A stretch of 10,353 nt of DNA, taken from JACQAI01 sp035507915. GTDB lineage: Bacteria > Pseudomonadota > Alphaproteobacteria > Elsterales > Elsteraceae. The translations under genes and the position numbers were made by a program. Location: assembly GCA_035507915.1 (NCBI GenBank), contig DATJNS010000416.1, positions 1-10,353 of the forward strand, read 5' to 3'. Shown here in pieces: positions 1 to 6,173 of the stretch (position 1 is the first letter of the stretch; every line of letters begins with the position of its first letter). The notes under the pieces are model-generated. The model was given only the letters and a program-made list of their open reading frames with translations, was not told the DNA's origin and did not search any database.

Positions 1-13
1 CGCGCGGTTCCCG

Positions 14-403
14 CTACGGCGCGTCCTTGTAGTTCACGATGCGGCGATCGTTGGCGTGCACGCCGAAGGTCACCAGCGGACGGTCGCCGATCGCGCGGAA
101 GGCATGGCGCACGCCGGGCGGGATCATGACGGAGACGCCGGGCTCCATCGCGACCACGCCGTCCTGGCCGTCGAGCCACGCCTCGCCGCGTCCGTCGAGC
201 ACGGTCAGGATCTCGGTGTAGGGATGCGAGTGCACCTTGACGGCGAAGCCGGGCGGCGAGACCTGGATGCCGGTGCGCACCGGCACGCCGTCGCCGGTGT
301 CGTCCCCGACGATCGGCTGGTAGGTCGCGCCGCCGCCGAGCGCCACGGTCGGCCGGTCGGCGTGGCGGATCACCTTGAGGCGGTTGCACGGGGCGTCGGA
401 CAT
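14..403 (-). CDS. Small cupin-domain protein
   Basis: A 129-residue single-domain cupin (RmlC-like beta barrel). Cupin motif 1 is visible as H58-S-H60-P-Y-T-E64 followed by G71, and motif 2 as P95-P-G97-V-R-H100. The metal ligands H58, H60, E64 and H100 are therefore all present, so it should bind a divalent metal. The wording PPGVRHAFRAIGDRPL is typical of stand-alone cupins that bind or process small molecules, but the substrate cannot be told. The ATG at 401-403 has AGGA about 9 nt upstream and lies only 14 bp after the stop of the upstream serine hydrolase, so the two are probably co-transcribed. A longer frame reading upstream exists but is antisense-like noise inside the hydrolase. The fold is sure; the role (isomerase, dioxygenase or sensor) is open. 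Confidence 0.88.
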   Translation of the reverse strand: MSDAPCNRLKVIRHADRPTVALGGGATYQPIVGDDTGDGVPVRTGIQVSPPGFAVKVHSHPYTEILTVLDGRGEAWLDGQDGVVAMEPGVSVMIPPGVRHAFRAIGDRPLVTFGVHANDRRIVNYKDAP

Positions 404-417
404 CGCGAGGGTCCTCG

Positions 418-1569
418 TCAATCGATCGCCGAATGGACCAGGTTGCTGATCGTATCCATGCGCAGGCTGTGCCAGGGGTCGGGCACCTTGCTGTTGCTGA
501 AATACGCGAACGACACGCCCGAGTCGGGATCGGCCCAGCAATAGGACGAGCCGACGCCGCCGTGCCCGAACGTGCGCGGCGAGGCGAACGCGCCGAGGCC
601 GCGGATCGTGTCGGTGGTGCCGCGCACGTGCGGGCCCAAGCCGCGGTGCATCGGCATGCCCATGTAGCCGTCGACCATGTCGCCCGTGAGGTTGCGCGTG
701 ACGTACTGCACGAGGCGCGGCGAGAACAGCCGCACGCCGCCGAGCCGGCCGTTGTTCGACAGCATCTGGTAGAACGCCGCCATCGCGCGCGCCGTGCCGT
801 AGCCGCCGCCGCTCGGCGCGCCGGCGCGCAGGAACGCCGCGCCGTTGGAGCCCTCGAGCAGCTTCTGCTTGCCGTCGACCGGCTCGTGCATGGTGACGGC
901 GCGGGCGTGCTCGGCGTCCGGCACGCCGACGAACAGCTCGCGCCCGAGCCCGAGCGGCTCGATGACGCGCGTGCGCAGGAAATCGCGGAAGTCGATCTTG
1001 GCGACCGCCTCGATCAGCGCCGCCGCGACGTGATGCGCCGAGCGCCCGTGGTAGACCAGGCGCGAGCCCGGCGTCCATTCGAGGGTGAAGTCGCACACCA
1101 TCGGGCGCAACAGCGCATGATCCGACCACCACGCCGATGACGGCTCGGCGCTCGGGAAGCCGCCGCGGTGGCTCAGCAGCTGGACGATCGTGATGTCGCC
1201 CTTGCCGTGCTTGGCGAACCCGGGGATGTGGTCGGCGACCTTGTCGGTGAAGCGCAGCGCGCCTTCCTCGGCGAGCACCCACACGCCGGCCGCGGTGATG
1301 ACCTTGGTGTTGGAGAACATCAGCCACAGCGTGTCGTCGCGCGCCGGCGTCTTGGGCTCCAGGCTGGCGAGGCCGTAGGTCTCGAACAAGGCGAGCTTGC
1401 CGTGGCGCGCGAGCGCGATCTGCGCGCCCGGATAGCGGCCCTCGGCGATCTGCGCCTCGATGGTGCGGCGCAGCCGGTCGAGCGCGGGCGGATGGAAGCC
1501 GAGCTCGGCGGCGCTCGCCGCCGCCAGCGGAAACGCCCCGGATTTCGCCGGCTTGACCGTGTCCTGCAT
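418..1569 (-). CDS. Serine hydrolase, beta-lactamase / class C esterase family
   Basis: A 383-residue protein of the serine beta-lactamase-like family (Pfam Beta-lactamase, PF00144), whose members include EstB-like esterases, DD-peptidases and class C enzymes. The catalytic S-x-x-K motif is S86-N-T-K89, in the usual place after LWLMFSNTK. The second motif is Y173-H-G, a variant of the YxN box. The third, KTG-like box is H336-G-G-V-G. LLSHRGGFP at 131-139 matches the conserved LLxHtSGlP block. Length is normal and there is no obvious signal peptide, so a cytoplasmic esterase or amidase is more likely than a drug-resistance beta-lactamase. The start is well supported: GGAGG (1576-1580) sits 6 nt before the ATG. 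It is the first gene of a likely operon with the cupin protein 14 bp downstream. Confidence 0.9.
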   Translation of the reverse strand: MQDTVKPAKSGAFPLAAASAAELGFHPPALDRLRRTIEAQIAEGRYPGAQIALARHGKLALFETYGLASLEPKTPARDDTLWLMFSNTKVITAAGVWVLAEEGALRFTDKVADHIPGFAKHGKGDITIVQLLSHRGGFPSAEPSSAWWSDHALLRPMVCDFTLEWTPGSRLVYHGRSAHHVAAALIEAVAKIDFRDFLRTRVIEPLGLGRELFVGVPDAEHARAVTMHEPVDGKQKLLEGSNGAAFLRAGAPSGGGYGTARAMAAFYQMLSNNGRLGGVRLFSPRLVQYVTRNLTGDMVDGYMGMPMHRGLGPHVRGTTDTIRGLGAFASPRTFGHGGVGSSYCWADPDSGVSFAYFSNSKVPDPWHSLRMDTISNLVHSAID

Positions 1570-1575
1570 CGCCGT

Positions 1576-1580
1576 CCTCC
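1576..1580 (-). promoter_or_regulatory. Shine-Dalgarno site of the serine hydrolase
   Basis: CCTCC on the plus strand reads GGAGG on the minus strand, 6 nt ahead of the ATG at 1567-1569. It is among the strongest ribosome binding sites in the window and fixes that start. Confidence 0.7.
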
Positions 1581-1649
1581 CTCGGAACTGCCGCGCCAGT
1601 CTAGCCGATCCGGCGCGCGCGTCCTAGCGAGCGGCCGGGCGGCCGGGCC

Positions 1650-1928
1650 TCAAATCCAGGGCGCGGGTCCGGCCCTCAGCGGCAGCGCGCAATGTACGCA
1701 TCGCGTCCCGAGATACTTCGGACGCAAGGCGAAGAAGAACAGCCGCCCACATCTGGGGCACCGAAACTTTTCAGCATAGGCTGCCGCTACGATGAAGGCT
1801 AAGAAACCGAGCCCGCCCAGGATCGGGCCGCCCCCGAAGAGCGCGGACAACATCCACGCTAAGAATACCGCCAGTACGATCAGAAGCCGACGACGAAAGC
1901 CCCGCCATTGCTCCGCGTAGGCATCCAT
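1650..1928 (-). CDS. Small membrane protein with C-terminal zinc ribbon
   Basis: A hypothetical protein of 92 residues from the ATG at 1926-1928, or 95 from an in-frame GTG at 1935-1937; neither start has a strong ribosome binding site. After a basic stretch (WRGFRRRL) come one or two hydrophobic segments (LLIVLAVFLAWMLSALF and a Gly-rich stretch with LGFLAFIVAAAYA). The C-terminal part carries two CxxC knuckles, C-P-R-C and C-V-H-C, 17 residues apart, as in a rubredoxin-like zinc ribbon. This layout matches a recurrent proteobacterial small-protein type (CPRCGxxFF...CVHCxLP). The function is unknown; a metal-bound cytoplasmic ribbon anchored to the inner membrane is the reasonable picture. 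It is locally less GC-rich than its neighbours (codons such as AGA, CTT and ATA occur), which may mean a different origin. It probably has its own promoter in the 128-bp divergent gap before position 2066. Confidence 0.72.
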   Translation of the reverse strand: MDAYAEQWRGFRRRLLIVLAVFLAWMLSALFGGGPILGGLGFLAFIVAAAYAEKFRCPRCGRLFFFALRPKYLGTRCVHCALPLRAGPAPWI

Positions 1929-2065
1929 CTCTGTCACACCGTCTCGCCACGCTTCCGGTTCGTCGCCGGCCGGTTCGGTTTGATGGCGTGCGCGTCGGTC
2001 AGCACCACTCCGTCCTCCATGGGCTATCGTCGACTACGCCCCGGCCCGGTCTTATCGTACCAAAC

Positions 2066-2296
2066 ATGACGAAACTCCTCGATCAAGCGCTTGAAGCGGT
2101 ACGCCGCCTCCCCCCAGAAGCGCAGGACAAGATCGCCCGCGCAATCATCCAGCTCGTGGGCGCGGACCTGTCGGAGCCAATCGCGCTTTCGCCGGATGAA
2201 CGGGCGGCCATCGATCGATCGATGGCCGAGGCGGCGCGCGGCGAGTTTGCCACCGCCGAACAGGTGCGGCGAGTTTGGGCCAAGCACGGCCCCTGA
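2066..2296 (+). CDS. Orphan antitoxin-like protein (RelE/ParE-partner type)
   Basis: A 76-residue acidic, helical protein starting MTKLLDQALEAVRRLPPEAQDKIA. This resembles the small alphaproteobacterial 'addiction module' antitoxins (an N-terminal dimerising helix with xLPxxxQDxIAxxI, then a Pro/Asp-rich linker and a C-terminal helix with EFATAEQVRRVWAKH). In that family a RelE/ParE toxin gene normally begins at or just past the antitoxin stop. Here the stop at 2294-2296 is followed within 20 bp by a palindromic repeat and no toxin-like frame follows, so it appears to be an orphan. The ATG at 2066 is chosen because the family homology begins there; no Shine-Dalgarno is visible (CCAAAC precedes it), so weak or leaderless translation is possible. 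Family assignment is from recalled similarity and is moderate. Confidence 0.68.
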   Translation: MTKLLDQALEAVRRLPPEAQDKIARAIIQLVGADLSEPIALSPDERAAIDRSMAEAARGEFATAEQVRRVWAKHGP

Positions 2297-2315
2297 CGGC
2301 GCCGCTTCCTTCATC

Positions 2316-2402
2316 GTCATTGCGAGCGAAGCGAAGCAATCCAGGGGCCGTGCCGCTTGCATCGCCCCTGGATTGCTTCGTCGCTGCGCTCCTCGCAATG
2401 AC
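2316..2402 (+). repeat. 87-bp REP-like imperfect palindrome
   Basis: The left arm begins GTCATTGCGAG and ends GCAATCCAGGGGC (2316-2348). The right arm, read on the minus strand from 2402 back to 2364, has the same start and end with 6 extra bases in the middle. A 15-nt spacer separates the arms, so the transcript can form a long hairpin. This sequence type is a dispersed intergenic repeat in Bradyrhizobium-like and other genomes. It lies between convergent genes (antitoxin and anti-sigma factor) and could end transcription in either direction. A damaged copy lies at 10166-10219. Confidence 0.85.
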
Positions 2403-2462
2403 GCGGAGATAGCACTCGCAAAAGAAAGGTCGGTTCGATTGGCTGCGGCCTTCCTCCAATCG

Positions 2463-2625
2463 TCCCCCTCCCCCCTTGAGGGGGAGGGTTGGGGTGGGGG
2501 GTATCGCTGCGCGGTCTGGTCGACGGTGACGTGCGACGATGATGCGCGAACGTGCTGACTCACGAACACTGGGCGTGTGCGACGTGCACCCCCTCCCTCA
2601 CCCTCCCCCTCAAGGGGGGAGGGGA
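2463..2625 (+). repeat. 163-bp element with G/C-run inverted-repeat arms
   Basis: The arms are 2463-2502 and 2588-2625. They are near-perfect reverse complements (core CCCTCCCCCTCAAGGGGGG on the right arm) around an 85-bp unrelated middle. Each arm is itself a hairpin: on the left, CCCTCCCCC and GGGGGAGGG pair around CTTGA. The arrangement can form two small hairpins or one long cruciform or stem. Dispersed repeats with this kind of sequence are known from several proteobacterial genomes. Its position between convergent genes suits a bidirectional terminator, although no U-tract follows. Confidence 0.8.
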
Positions 2626-2639
2626 TGTCATCGTGTCGG

Positions 2640-2654
2640 AATGACGACGAGGGA
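2640..2654 (+). repeat. 15-nt repeat tail shared with the window end
   Basis: AATGACGACGAGGGA here is identical to 10214-10228, where it forms the outer end of the degraded REP-like copy. It is probably the remnant of another copy of that repeat family, directly against the anti-sigma factor stop at 2656. Confidence 0.5.
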
Positions 2655-2655
2655 C

Positions 2656-3309
2656 CTACCGCGGCGTAATCGTGCGGAACAGGGCGCGGCTGCCCGAGAG
2701 CGCGAGCGCGACGACGACGGCGACCGCGGCGAGGTGGATCAAGAGGTCCATCAAGGTGGCGTCGACGTCGTGATAGAGCGTGAGCCCGCCCTCGCCGACC
2801 GCGGCGAGCGCGAGGCCGGCGGCGAGCGCGGTGGCGACCGGGCGCACCGGTCCGGCGTGGCGCACCATGACGAGCAGCAAGGCGCCGAGCGGCACGCTGG
2901 TGGTCAGGATCGCGACGAAGCAATCGGCGCTGTGGCCGAGCCGCAGCCCGCTCGGGCCGTCGGCGAGCCAGTCGGCGATGCAGCCGGCGCCCATCGCGCC
3001 CAGCCACAGCGCGGCGAACGGCAACGGCAACCAGAGCCAACGCGACGAGCGGTCCGGCACGCTGAGCTCGAAGGCGGCGAGCGCGGCCGTGATCGCGGTG
3101 GCGAGCGCCGCCACGCGGCCGATGGCGAAGCGCGGATCGTCGAACGCCTGGGCCAGCCCCGGCCGGATGCCTTCGAGGCTCGCGATGACGCCGACGAGCA
3201 GCGCCGCGACCGCGAGCCACGCGAGCGCGCGCAGCGCCGGACGACGGAGGCGGCGCACCGGCCGCGCGTCGCGCGCCAAACGGTCGATCAGCTCGCCGGT
3301 CGAGGCCAT
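2656..3309 (-). CDS. nrsF: NrsF-type (DUF1109) anti-sigma factor, membrane
   Basis: A 217-residue integral membrane protein of the NrsF/DUF1109 family, which holds a partner ECF sigma factor at the inner membrane until a signal releases it. The N-terminal cytoplasmic stretch MASTGELIDRLARDARPVRRLRRP is followed by about six hydrophobic segments (near residues 26-45, 64-82, 92-108, 132-150, 156-176 and 189-205). The conserved stretch SADCFVAI...PLGALLLVMVRHAGPVRPVATALAAGLA at 127-166 is diagnostic. Caulobacter NrsF uses two conserved cysteines, which I recall as Cys131 and Cys181, for the response to chromate and cadmium. Here C130 is kept and H180 stands at the second position with the same 50-residue spacing. 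It starts 3 bp after the sigma factor stop, so translation is likely coupled. The family call is firm; the inducing signal is not known. Confidence 0.88.
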   Translation of the reverse strand: MASTGELIDRLARDARPVRRLRRPALRALAWLAVAALLVGVIASLEGIRPGLAQAFDDPRFAIGRVAALATAITAALAAFELSVPDRSSRWLWLPLPFAALWLGAMGAGCIADWLADGPSGLRLGHSADCFVAILTTSVPLGALLLVMVRHAGPVRPVATALAAGLALAAVGEGGLTLYHDVDATLMDLLIHLAAVAVVVALALSGSRALFRTITPR

Positions 3310-3312
3310 CGC

Positions 3313-3954
3313 TCAGCGCCTGCCCTGCATGATCACGCGCAGCGACTTGAGCGCGCGGTGGGTCGCCACCTTGAGGGCGGTGATCGACAGACCGGTCGCG
3401 GCGGACGCCTCCTTCAAGGACAGTTCCTTCAGCTTCAGGAGCTCGAGCGCCTGGCGCTGGCCCGGCGGCAGGCGCGCCATCGCGCGCGCCAGCTCCGCGG
3501 CCTCGAGGCCCCCGTCGGCTCCTCCGGTGTCACCGTTCGCCGCCACCGCGGCAAAGGTTTCGTGCTCGGGTTCGAGCGCGGTCTCGCGTCCGGCCTGACG
3601 CAGCCGGCGGCGCAGCCGATCGAGCGCGCGGCGGTCCGCGATGGTCGCGAGCCAGGGCCCGAACGGCCGCGCGGGATCGTAGGTGTGGCGGATCGCGTGG
3701 ACCGACAGCAGGACGTCCTGCACGGTATCCTCGACGTCCTCGCGCGACCGGTGGTACCGGGCCGCGATCGAGCGCAGGTAGGGCGTGATCTCGGTGAGCA
3801 GCCGGCGGTAGGCCGCCTGGTCGCCGCCCTGGGCGCGCGCCATCAGGGCGCCCCAGGTGCCGCCCGGGCCAGCGCCCGGGTCGGCGCCCGGTCTGGCCTC
3901 CTGGGCGCGCGTCGCGTCCGGCGGTCCCGCGAGCTCCGGCATGGCGCGGACCAT
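3313..3954 (-). CDS. sigF: ECF sigma-70 family RNA polymerase sigma factor (SigF-like)
   Basis: A 213-residue group 4 sigma factor. Sigma region 2 spans about residues 45-115, with DVEDTVQDVLLSVH (73-86) as the conserved polymerase-binding stretch and FGPWLATIADRRALDRLRR as region 2.4. Region 4 is about 155-207: LPPGQRQALELLKLKELSLKEASAATG, then SITALKVATHRALKSLR as the DNA-reading helix. The pairing with an NrsF-type anti-sigma factor 3 bp downstream places it in the SigF/ECF16-like group. An N-terminal tail of about 37 residues rich in Gly, Pro and Ala precedes the fold. The ATG at 3952-3954 is used; an ATG four codons later (3940-3942) is equally possible, since neither has a clear Shine-Dalgarno. 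A candidate ECF promoter at 3976-4002 suggests self-activation. The gene symbol rests on family resemblance only. Confidence 0.88.
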   Translation of the reverse strand: MVRAMPELAGPPDATRAQEARPGADPGAGPGGTWGALMARAQGGDQAAYRRLLTEITPYLRSIAARYHRSREDVEDTVQDVLLSVHAIRHTYDPARPFGPWLATIADRRALDRLRRRLRQAGRETALEPEHETFAAVAANGDTGGADGGLEAAELARAMARLPPGQRQALELLKLKELSLKEASAATGLSITALKVATHRALKSLRVIMQGRR

Positions 3955-3975
3955 AGCACGCGCCGGCTATAGTTT

Positions 3976-4002
3976 GACGAGCCGAGCCGGGCTATTGTTG
4001 CC
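3976..4002 (-). promoter_or_regulatory. Candidate ECF-type promoter of the sigma/anti-sigma operon
   Basis: Read on the minus strand, GGCAAC (4002-3997) is followed after exactly 17 nt by CGTC (3979-3976). This fits the usual ECF promoter pattern of an AAC-type -35 box and a CGTC/CGTT-type -10 box. It would start transcription about 15 nt before the sigma factor ATG. ECF sigma factors commonly activate their own operon. The match is by eye and untested. Confidence 0.5.
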
Positions 4003-4017
4003 TGCGGCAGAGGCAAC
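3997..4017 (+). promoter_or_regulatory. 21-bp inverted repeat in the sigF / dioxygenase divergent gap
   Basis: GTTGCCT (3997-4003), 7-nt spacer, AGGCAAC (4011-4017): perfect 7-bp arms. It sits in the 84-bp gap between two divergent starts and its left arm contains the candidate -35 box. It could be a binding site for a dimeric regulator or simply a hairpin in the leader of the dioxygenase mRNA. Confidence 0.45.
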
Positions 4018-4038
4018 GCGTTCGTTTCGTCGGCACCG

Positions 4039-5130
4039 ATGTCACAGCAGTGGGAACAGATCGCGGTGCACGCACGGCGCGCCGTCATGTCGCCGGTGTG
4101 GGCCGCTCAGGTTCTGACGGGCGCAAAATCGTTCGGCGACAATCCGATCCTCGGCAGCCGCCGCCTCAACGAGCTCGGTCTGCACGCCGGCCGGGTCGCG
4201 CTCGCGCACCGGCTGGCGACGTGGCGCCGATCCCGGCTGACGCACCTGGTGAGCGCCGCCGATCGCGCTCAGTTCGACGAGAACGGCTTCGTGCTGCGCC
4301 GCGATTTCCTGCCGCGTGCCGACTTCGAGGCGCTGGTCGCGCAGACCAAGGCCTATCGCGGCCGGGTGCGCGAGATGCTCCAGGGCGACACGGTCACGCG
4401 CCGAATCGCGTTCGACAAGTCGGTGCTCGCGCACATCCCGGCGGCGCGCGCCGTGCTCGACAATCCGGAGTGGCGCGGCCTGATCCGCTACGTCGGCAGC
4501 GCGGACGCCGAGCCGATGATCTATCTGCAGACGATCCTGCCCCACGTGGTCGACGTCGGCGAGCTCGATCCGCAGCACGACCTGCACGGCGACACGTTCC
4601 ATCCGTCGGTCAAGGCGTGGCTGTTCCTGACCGACGTCGCGGAGGACGACGGTCCGTTCGTCTACGTGCCGGGCTCGCATCGCCTGACGCCGCAGCGGCT
4701 CGCCTGGGAACGCCGCATGAGCATCGAGAGCGCGGTGCGCGATCGCCTGACGCGCCGCGGTTCACCCCGCATCAACACGGCGGCGCTCGACGAGCTCGGC
4801 TTGCCGCCGCCGCGCACCTTCGCGGTGCCCGCCAACAGCCTGGTGGTGGCCGACACGTTCGGGTTCCACGCCCGCGGCACCAGCGTGCGCACGTCGGTGC
4901 GCGTCGAGCTGTGGGCCTACGGGCGGCGCAGCCCGTTCCTGCCCTGGGTCGGCTTCGATCCGTGGCGGCTGACCGCGCTCGGCCTGCGGCGCGCGCAGTG
5001 GCATTGGCGGATCGCCGACCTGATCGAAGAGGCCGGCTCGACGGTCAACGTGTGGGTGCCGCGCACGGACGTCGGCGCGTTCGACCCGGGCACTGTTGCG
5101 CCCTACTACCCGTTGCGAAGGAGATGGTGA
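4039..5130 (+). CDS. Phytanoyl-CoA dioxygenase (PhyH) family Fe(II)/2-oxoglutarate oxygenase
   Basis: A 363-residue cupin-fold oxygenase that would couple 2-oxoglutarate decarboxylation to hydroxylation of an unknown substrate. The iron triad is readable as H183-G-D185 and H277 (FGFHARG), and the 2-oxoglutarate-binding arginine is R288, exactly 11 residues after the last histidine as in human PhyH (H264/R275). GPFVYVPGSH at 205-214 is the conserved PhyH strand-turn. An N-terminal extension of about 70 residues and a C-terminal tail of about 70 (SPFLPWVGFDPWRLTALGL...) make it longer than the simple PhyH type. The start at 4039 lacks a clear Shine-Dalgarno; Met17 at 4087 is an alternative. Its TGA overlaps the next ATG by 1 nt (TGATG), so it is translationally coupled to the aldo/keto reductase and probably acts before or with it. 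Confidence 0.88.
   Translation: MSQQWEQIAVHARRAVMSPVWAAQVLTGAKSFGDNPILGSRRLNELGLHAGRVALAHRLATWRRSRLTHLVSAADRAQFDENGFVLRRDFLPRADFEALVAQTKAYRGRVREMLQGDTVTRRIAFDKSVLAHIPAARAVLDNPEWRGLIRYVGSADAEPMIYLQTILPHVVDVGELDPQHDLHGDTFHPSVKAWLFLTDVAEDDGPFVYVPGSHRLTPQRLAWERRMSIESAVRDRLTRRGSPRINTAALDELGLPPPRTFAVPANSLVVADTFGFHARGTSVRTSVRVELWAYGRRSPFLPWVGFDPWRLTALGLRRAQWHWRIADLIEEAGSTVNVWVPRTDVGAFDPGTVAPYYPLRRRW
5117..5123 (+). promoter_or_regulatory. Ribosome binding site that fixes the aldo/keto reductase start
   Basis: GAAGGAG lies 6 nt before the ATG at 5130 and touches the in-frame ATG at 5124, which is therefore too close to be used. It lies inside the last codons of the upstream dioxygenase gene. Confidence 0.75.
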
Positions 5131-6125
5131 TGGAGCTGCGGAAACTCGGCCGGACCGGCTTGCCGATCTCGGTGCTCGGCTACGGCTGCGGCGCGGTCGG
5201 CGGCCTGATGGTGCGCGGCGCGCCGGCCGAACAGGAGCGCGCGGTGGCGCGCGCGGTCGACGCTGGCATCACCTATTTCGACACCGCGCAGCTCTACGGC
5301 AACGGCGAGTCCGAGCGCAATCTCGGCCGCGTGCTCGGCGTCCTCAAGCCCAAGGTCTATGTCGGCACCAAGGTCAACCTGCCGCCGACCGAGCGCGGCA
5401 AAATCGGCGCCGCGGTGATCGCCGCGATGGACGCGAGCCTCCAGCGGCTCAACCGCGAGTCGGTCGATCTGTTCCAGCTCCACAACACCATCTCGACCGG
5501 CAAGGGCGACCGCATGCTGGCGCCCGAGGTCGTGCTCGAGGAGGTCATCCCGGCGTTCGAGCTCCTCAAGCTGCACGGCAAGACGCGCTTCTGCGGTTTC
5601 ACCGCGGTCGGCGAGACGCCGGCGCTGCACAAGCTGGTCGACTCGCGCGCGTTCGACACCGCGCAGGTCAGCTTCAACCTGCTGAACCCGAGCGCCGGCG
5701 GCGCCGTTCCGGCGAACTATCCGGCGCAGGACTACGGCCAGCTGCTGGCGCGCGCGCACGCCGCCAACATGGGCACGATCGGCATCCGCGTGCTCGCCGG
5801 CGGCGCGCTCAGCGCGTCCGCGGAGCGACATCCGAACGCCAGCCCCCCGCCCGACCCGATCGGCTCGGCGAGCACGTACAACGCCGATCTCGAGCGCGCC
5901 AAGCGTCTGGCGCCGCTGGTGAGCGAGGGCCACGCGTCGAGCCTGGTCGAGGCGTCGCTGCGTTTCGTGATCGCCAACCCGGCGCTCACCACGGTGCTGA
6001 TCGGCATCGCGACCGTGGAGCAGCTCGAGACCGCGATCGCCGCGGTCGAGCGCGGCCCCCTGCCCGCCGCCGCGCTCGCGCGCGTCGGCGCCCTGCAAGC
6101 CGCCTTCGCCGGCGAGGCGCGCTAG
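5130..6125 (+). CDS. Aldo/keto reductase
   Basis: A 331-residue NAD(P)H-dependent oxidoreductase of the aldo/keto reductase superfamily (TIM barrel), complete at both ends. The catalytic tetrad is D51 (YFDTAQLYG), Y56, K81 (VGTKV) and H118 (LFQLHN). The N-terminus MELRKLGRTGLPISVLGYGCG is typical of the YghZ/Gre3-like bacterial type. It likely reduces an aldehyde or ketone, or oxidises the alcohol. The 5130 start is preferred over the ATG at 5124 because of the ribosome binding site spacing. It overlaps the upstream dioxygenase stop by one base. A much longer open frame extends upstream through the dioxygenase but is only a GC-driven shadow. The substrate is presumably the product of the neighbouring oxygenase, which is inference. 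Confidence 0.92.
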   Translation: MELRKLGRTGLPISVLGYGCGAVGGLMVRGAPAEQERAVARAVDAGITYFDTAQLYGNGESERNLGRVLGVLKPKVYVGTKVNLPPTERGKIGAAVIAAMDASLQRLNRESVDLFQLHNTISTGKGDRMLAPEVVLEEVIPAFELLKLHGKTRFCGFTAVGETPALHKLVDSRAFDTAQVSFNLLNPSAGGAVPANYPAQDYGQLLARAHAANMGTIGIRVLAGGALSASAERHPNASPPPDPIGSASTYNADLERAKRLAPLVSEGHASSLVEASLRFVIANPALTTVLIGIATVEQLETAIAAVERGPLPAAALARVGALQAAFAGEAR

Positions 6126-6134
6126 CCTCTTTCA

Positions 6135-6173
6135 AACCGCTAAGGTCGCAGAGAAGCGCAGAGGGCGCGGAGA
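6135..6173 (+). repeat. Left imperfect inverted repeat around the GxxExxY gene
   Basis: AACCGCTAAGGTCGCAGAGA and onward to 6173 matches, in inverted orientation, the sequence at 6455-6492 (AACCGCCGAGGGCGCAGAGA on the minus strand). The shared core is GCGCAGAGAAGCGC-like CAGAG repeats. Similar CGCAGAG-rich stretches often flank GxxExxY genes in other genomes, as I recall. Confidence 0.6.

Noticed and set aside
404..1327. Long minus-strand extension of the cupin frame
   Set aside because: It lies inside the serine hydrolase in another frame and has only Arg/Ala-rich sequence without any motif; the hydrolase has its catalytic motifs and a good ribosome site.
418..1569. Antibiotic-resistance beta-lactamase
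   Set aside because: There is no signal peptide, the YxN box is changed to YHG and the third box is HGGVG; this fits the esterase-like branch better.
2297..2558. Open frames through the repeat block giving peptides such as IVIASEAKQSR
   Set aside because: These are translations of the palindromic repeat, a common source of false small proteins; no start, codon pattern or family supports them.
2463..2625. CRISPR-like repeat pair
   Set aside because: The two units are inverted rather than direct, there are only two, and no cas gene is near.
4012..4031. Mirror ECF promoter toward the dioxygenase (GGCAAC then CGTC on the plus strand)
   Set aside because: The spacing is only 10 nt, too short for an ECF promoter, and a 17-nt spacing would place the -10 box at the ATG.
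4050..5129. Open frame continuing the aldo/keto reductase upstream, suggesting a 691-residue fusion
   Set aside because: The upstream part is low-complexity Arg/Ala/Gly sequence running in another frame through the clearly homologous PhyH gene, and GAAGGAG marks the true reductase start at 5130.
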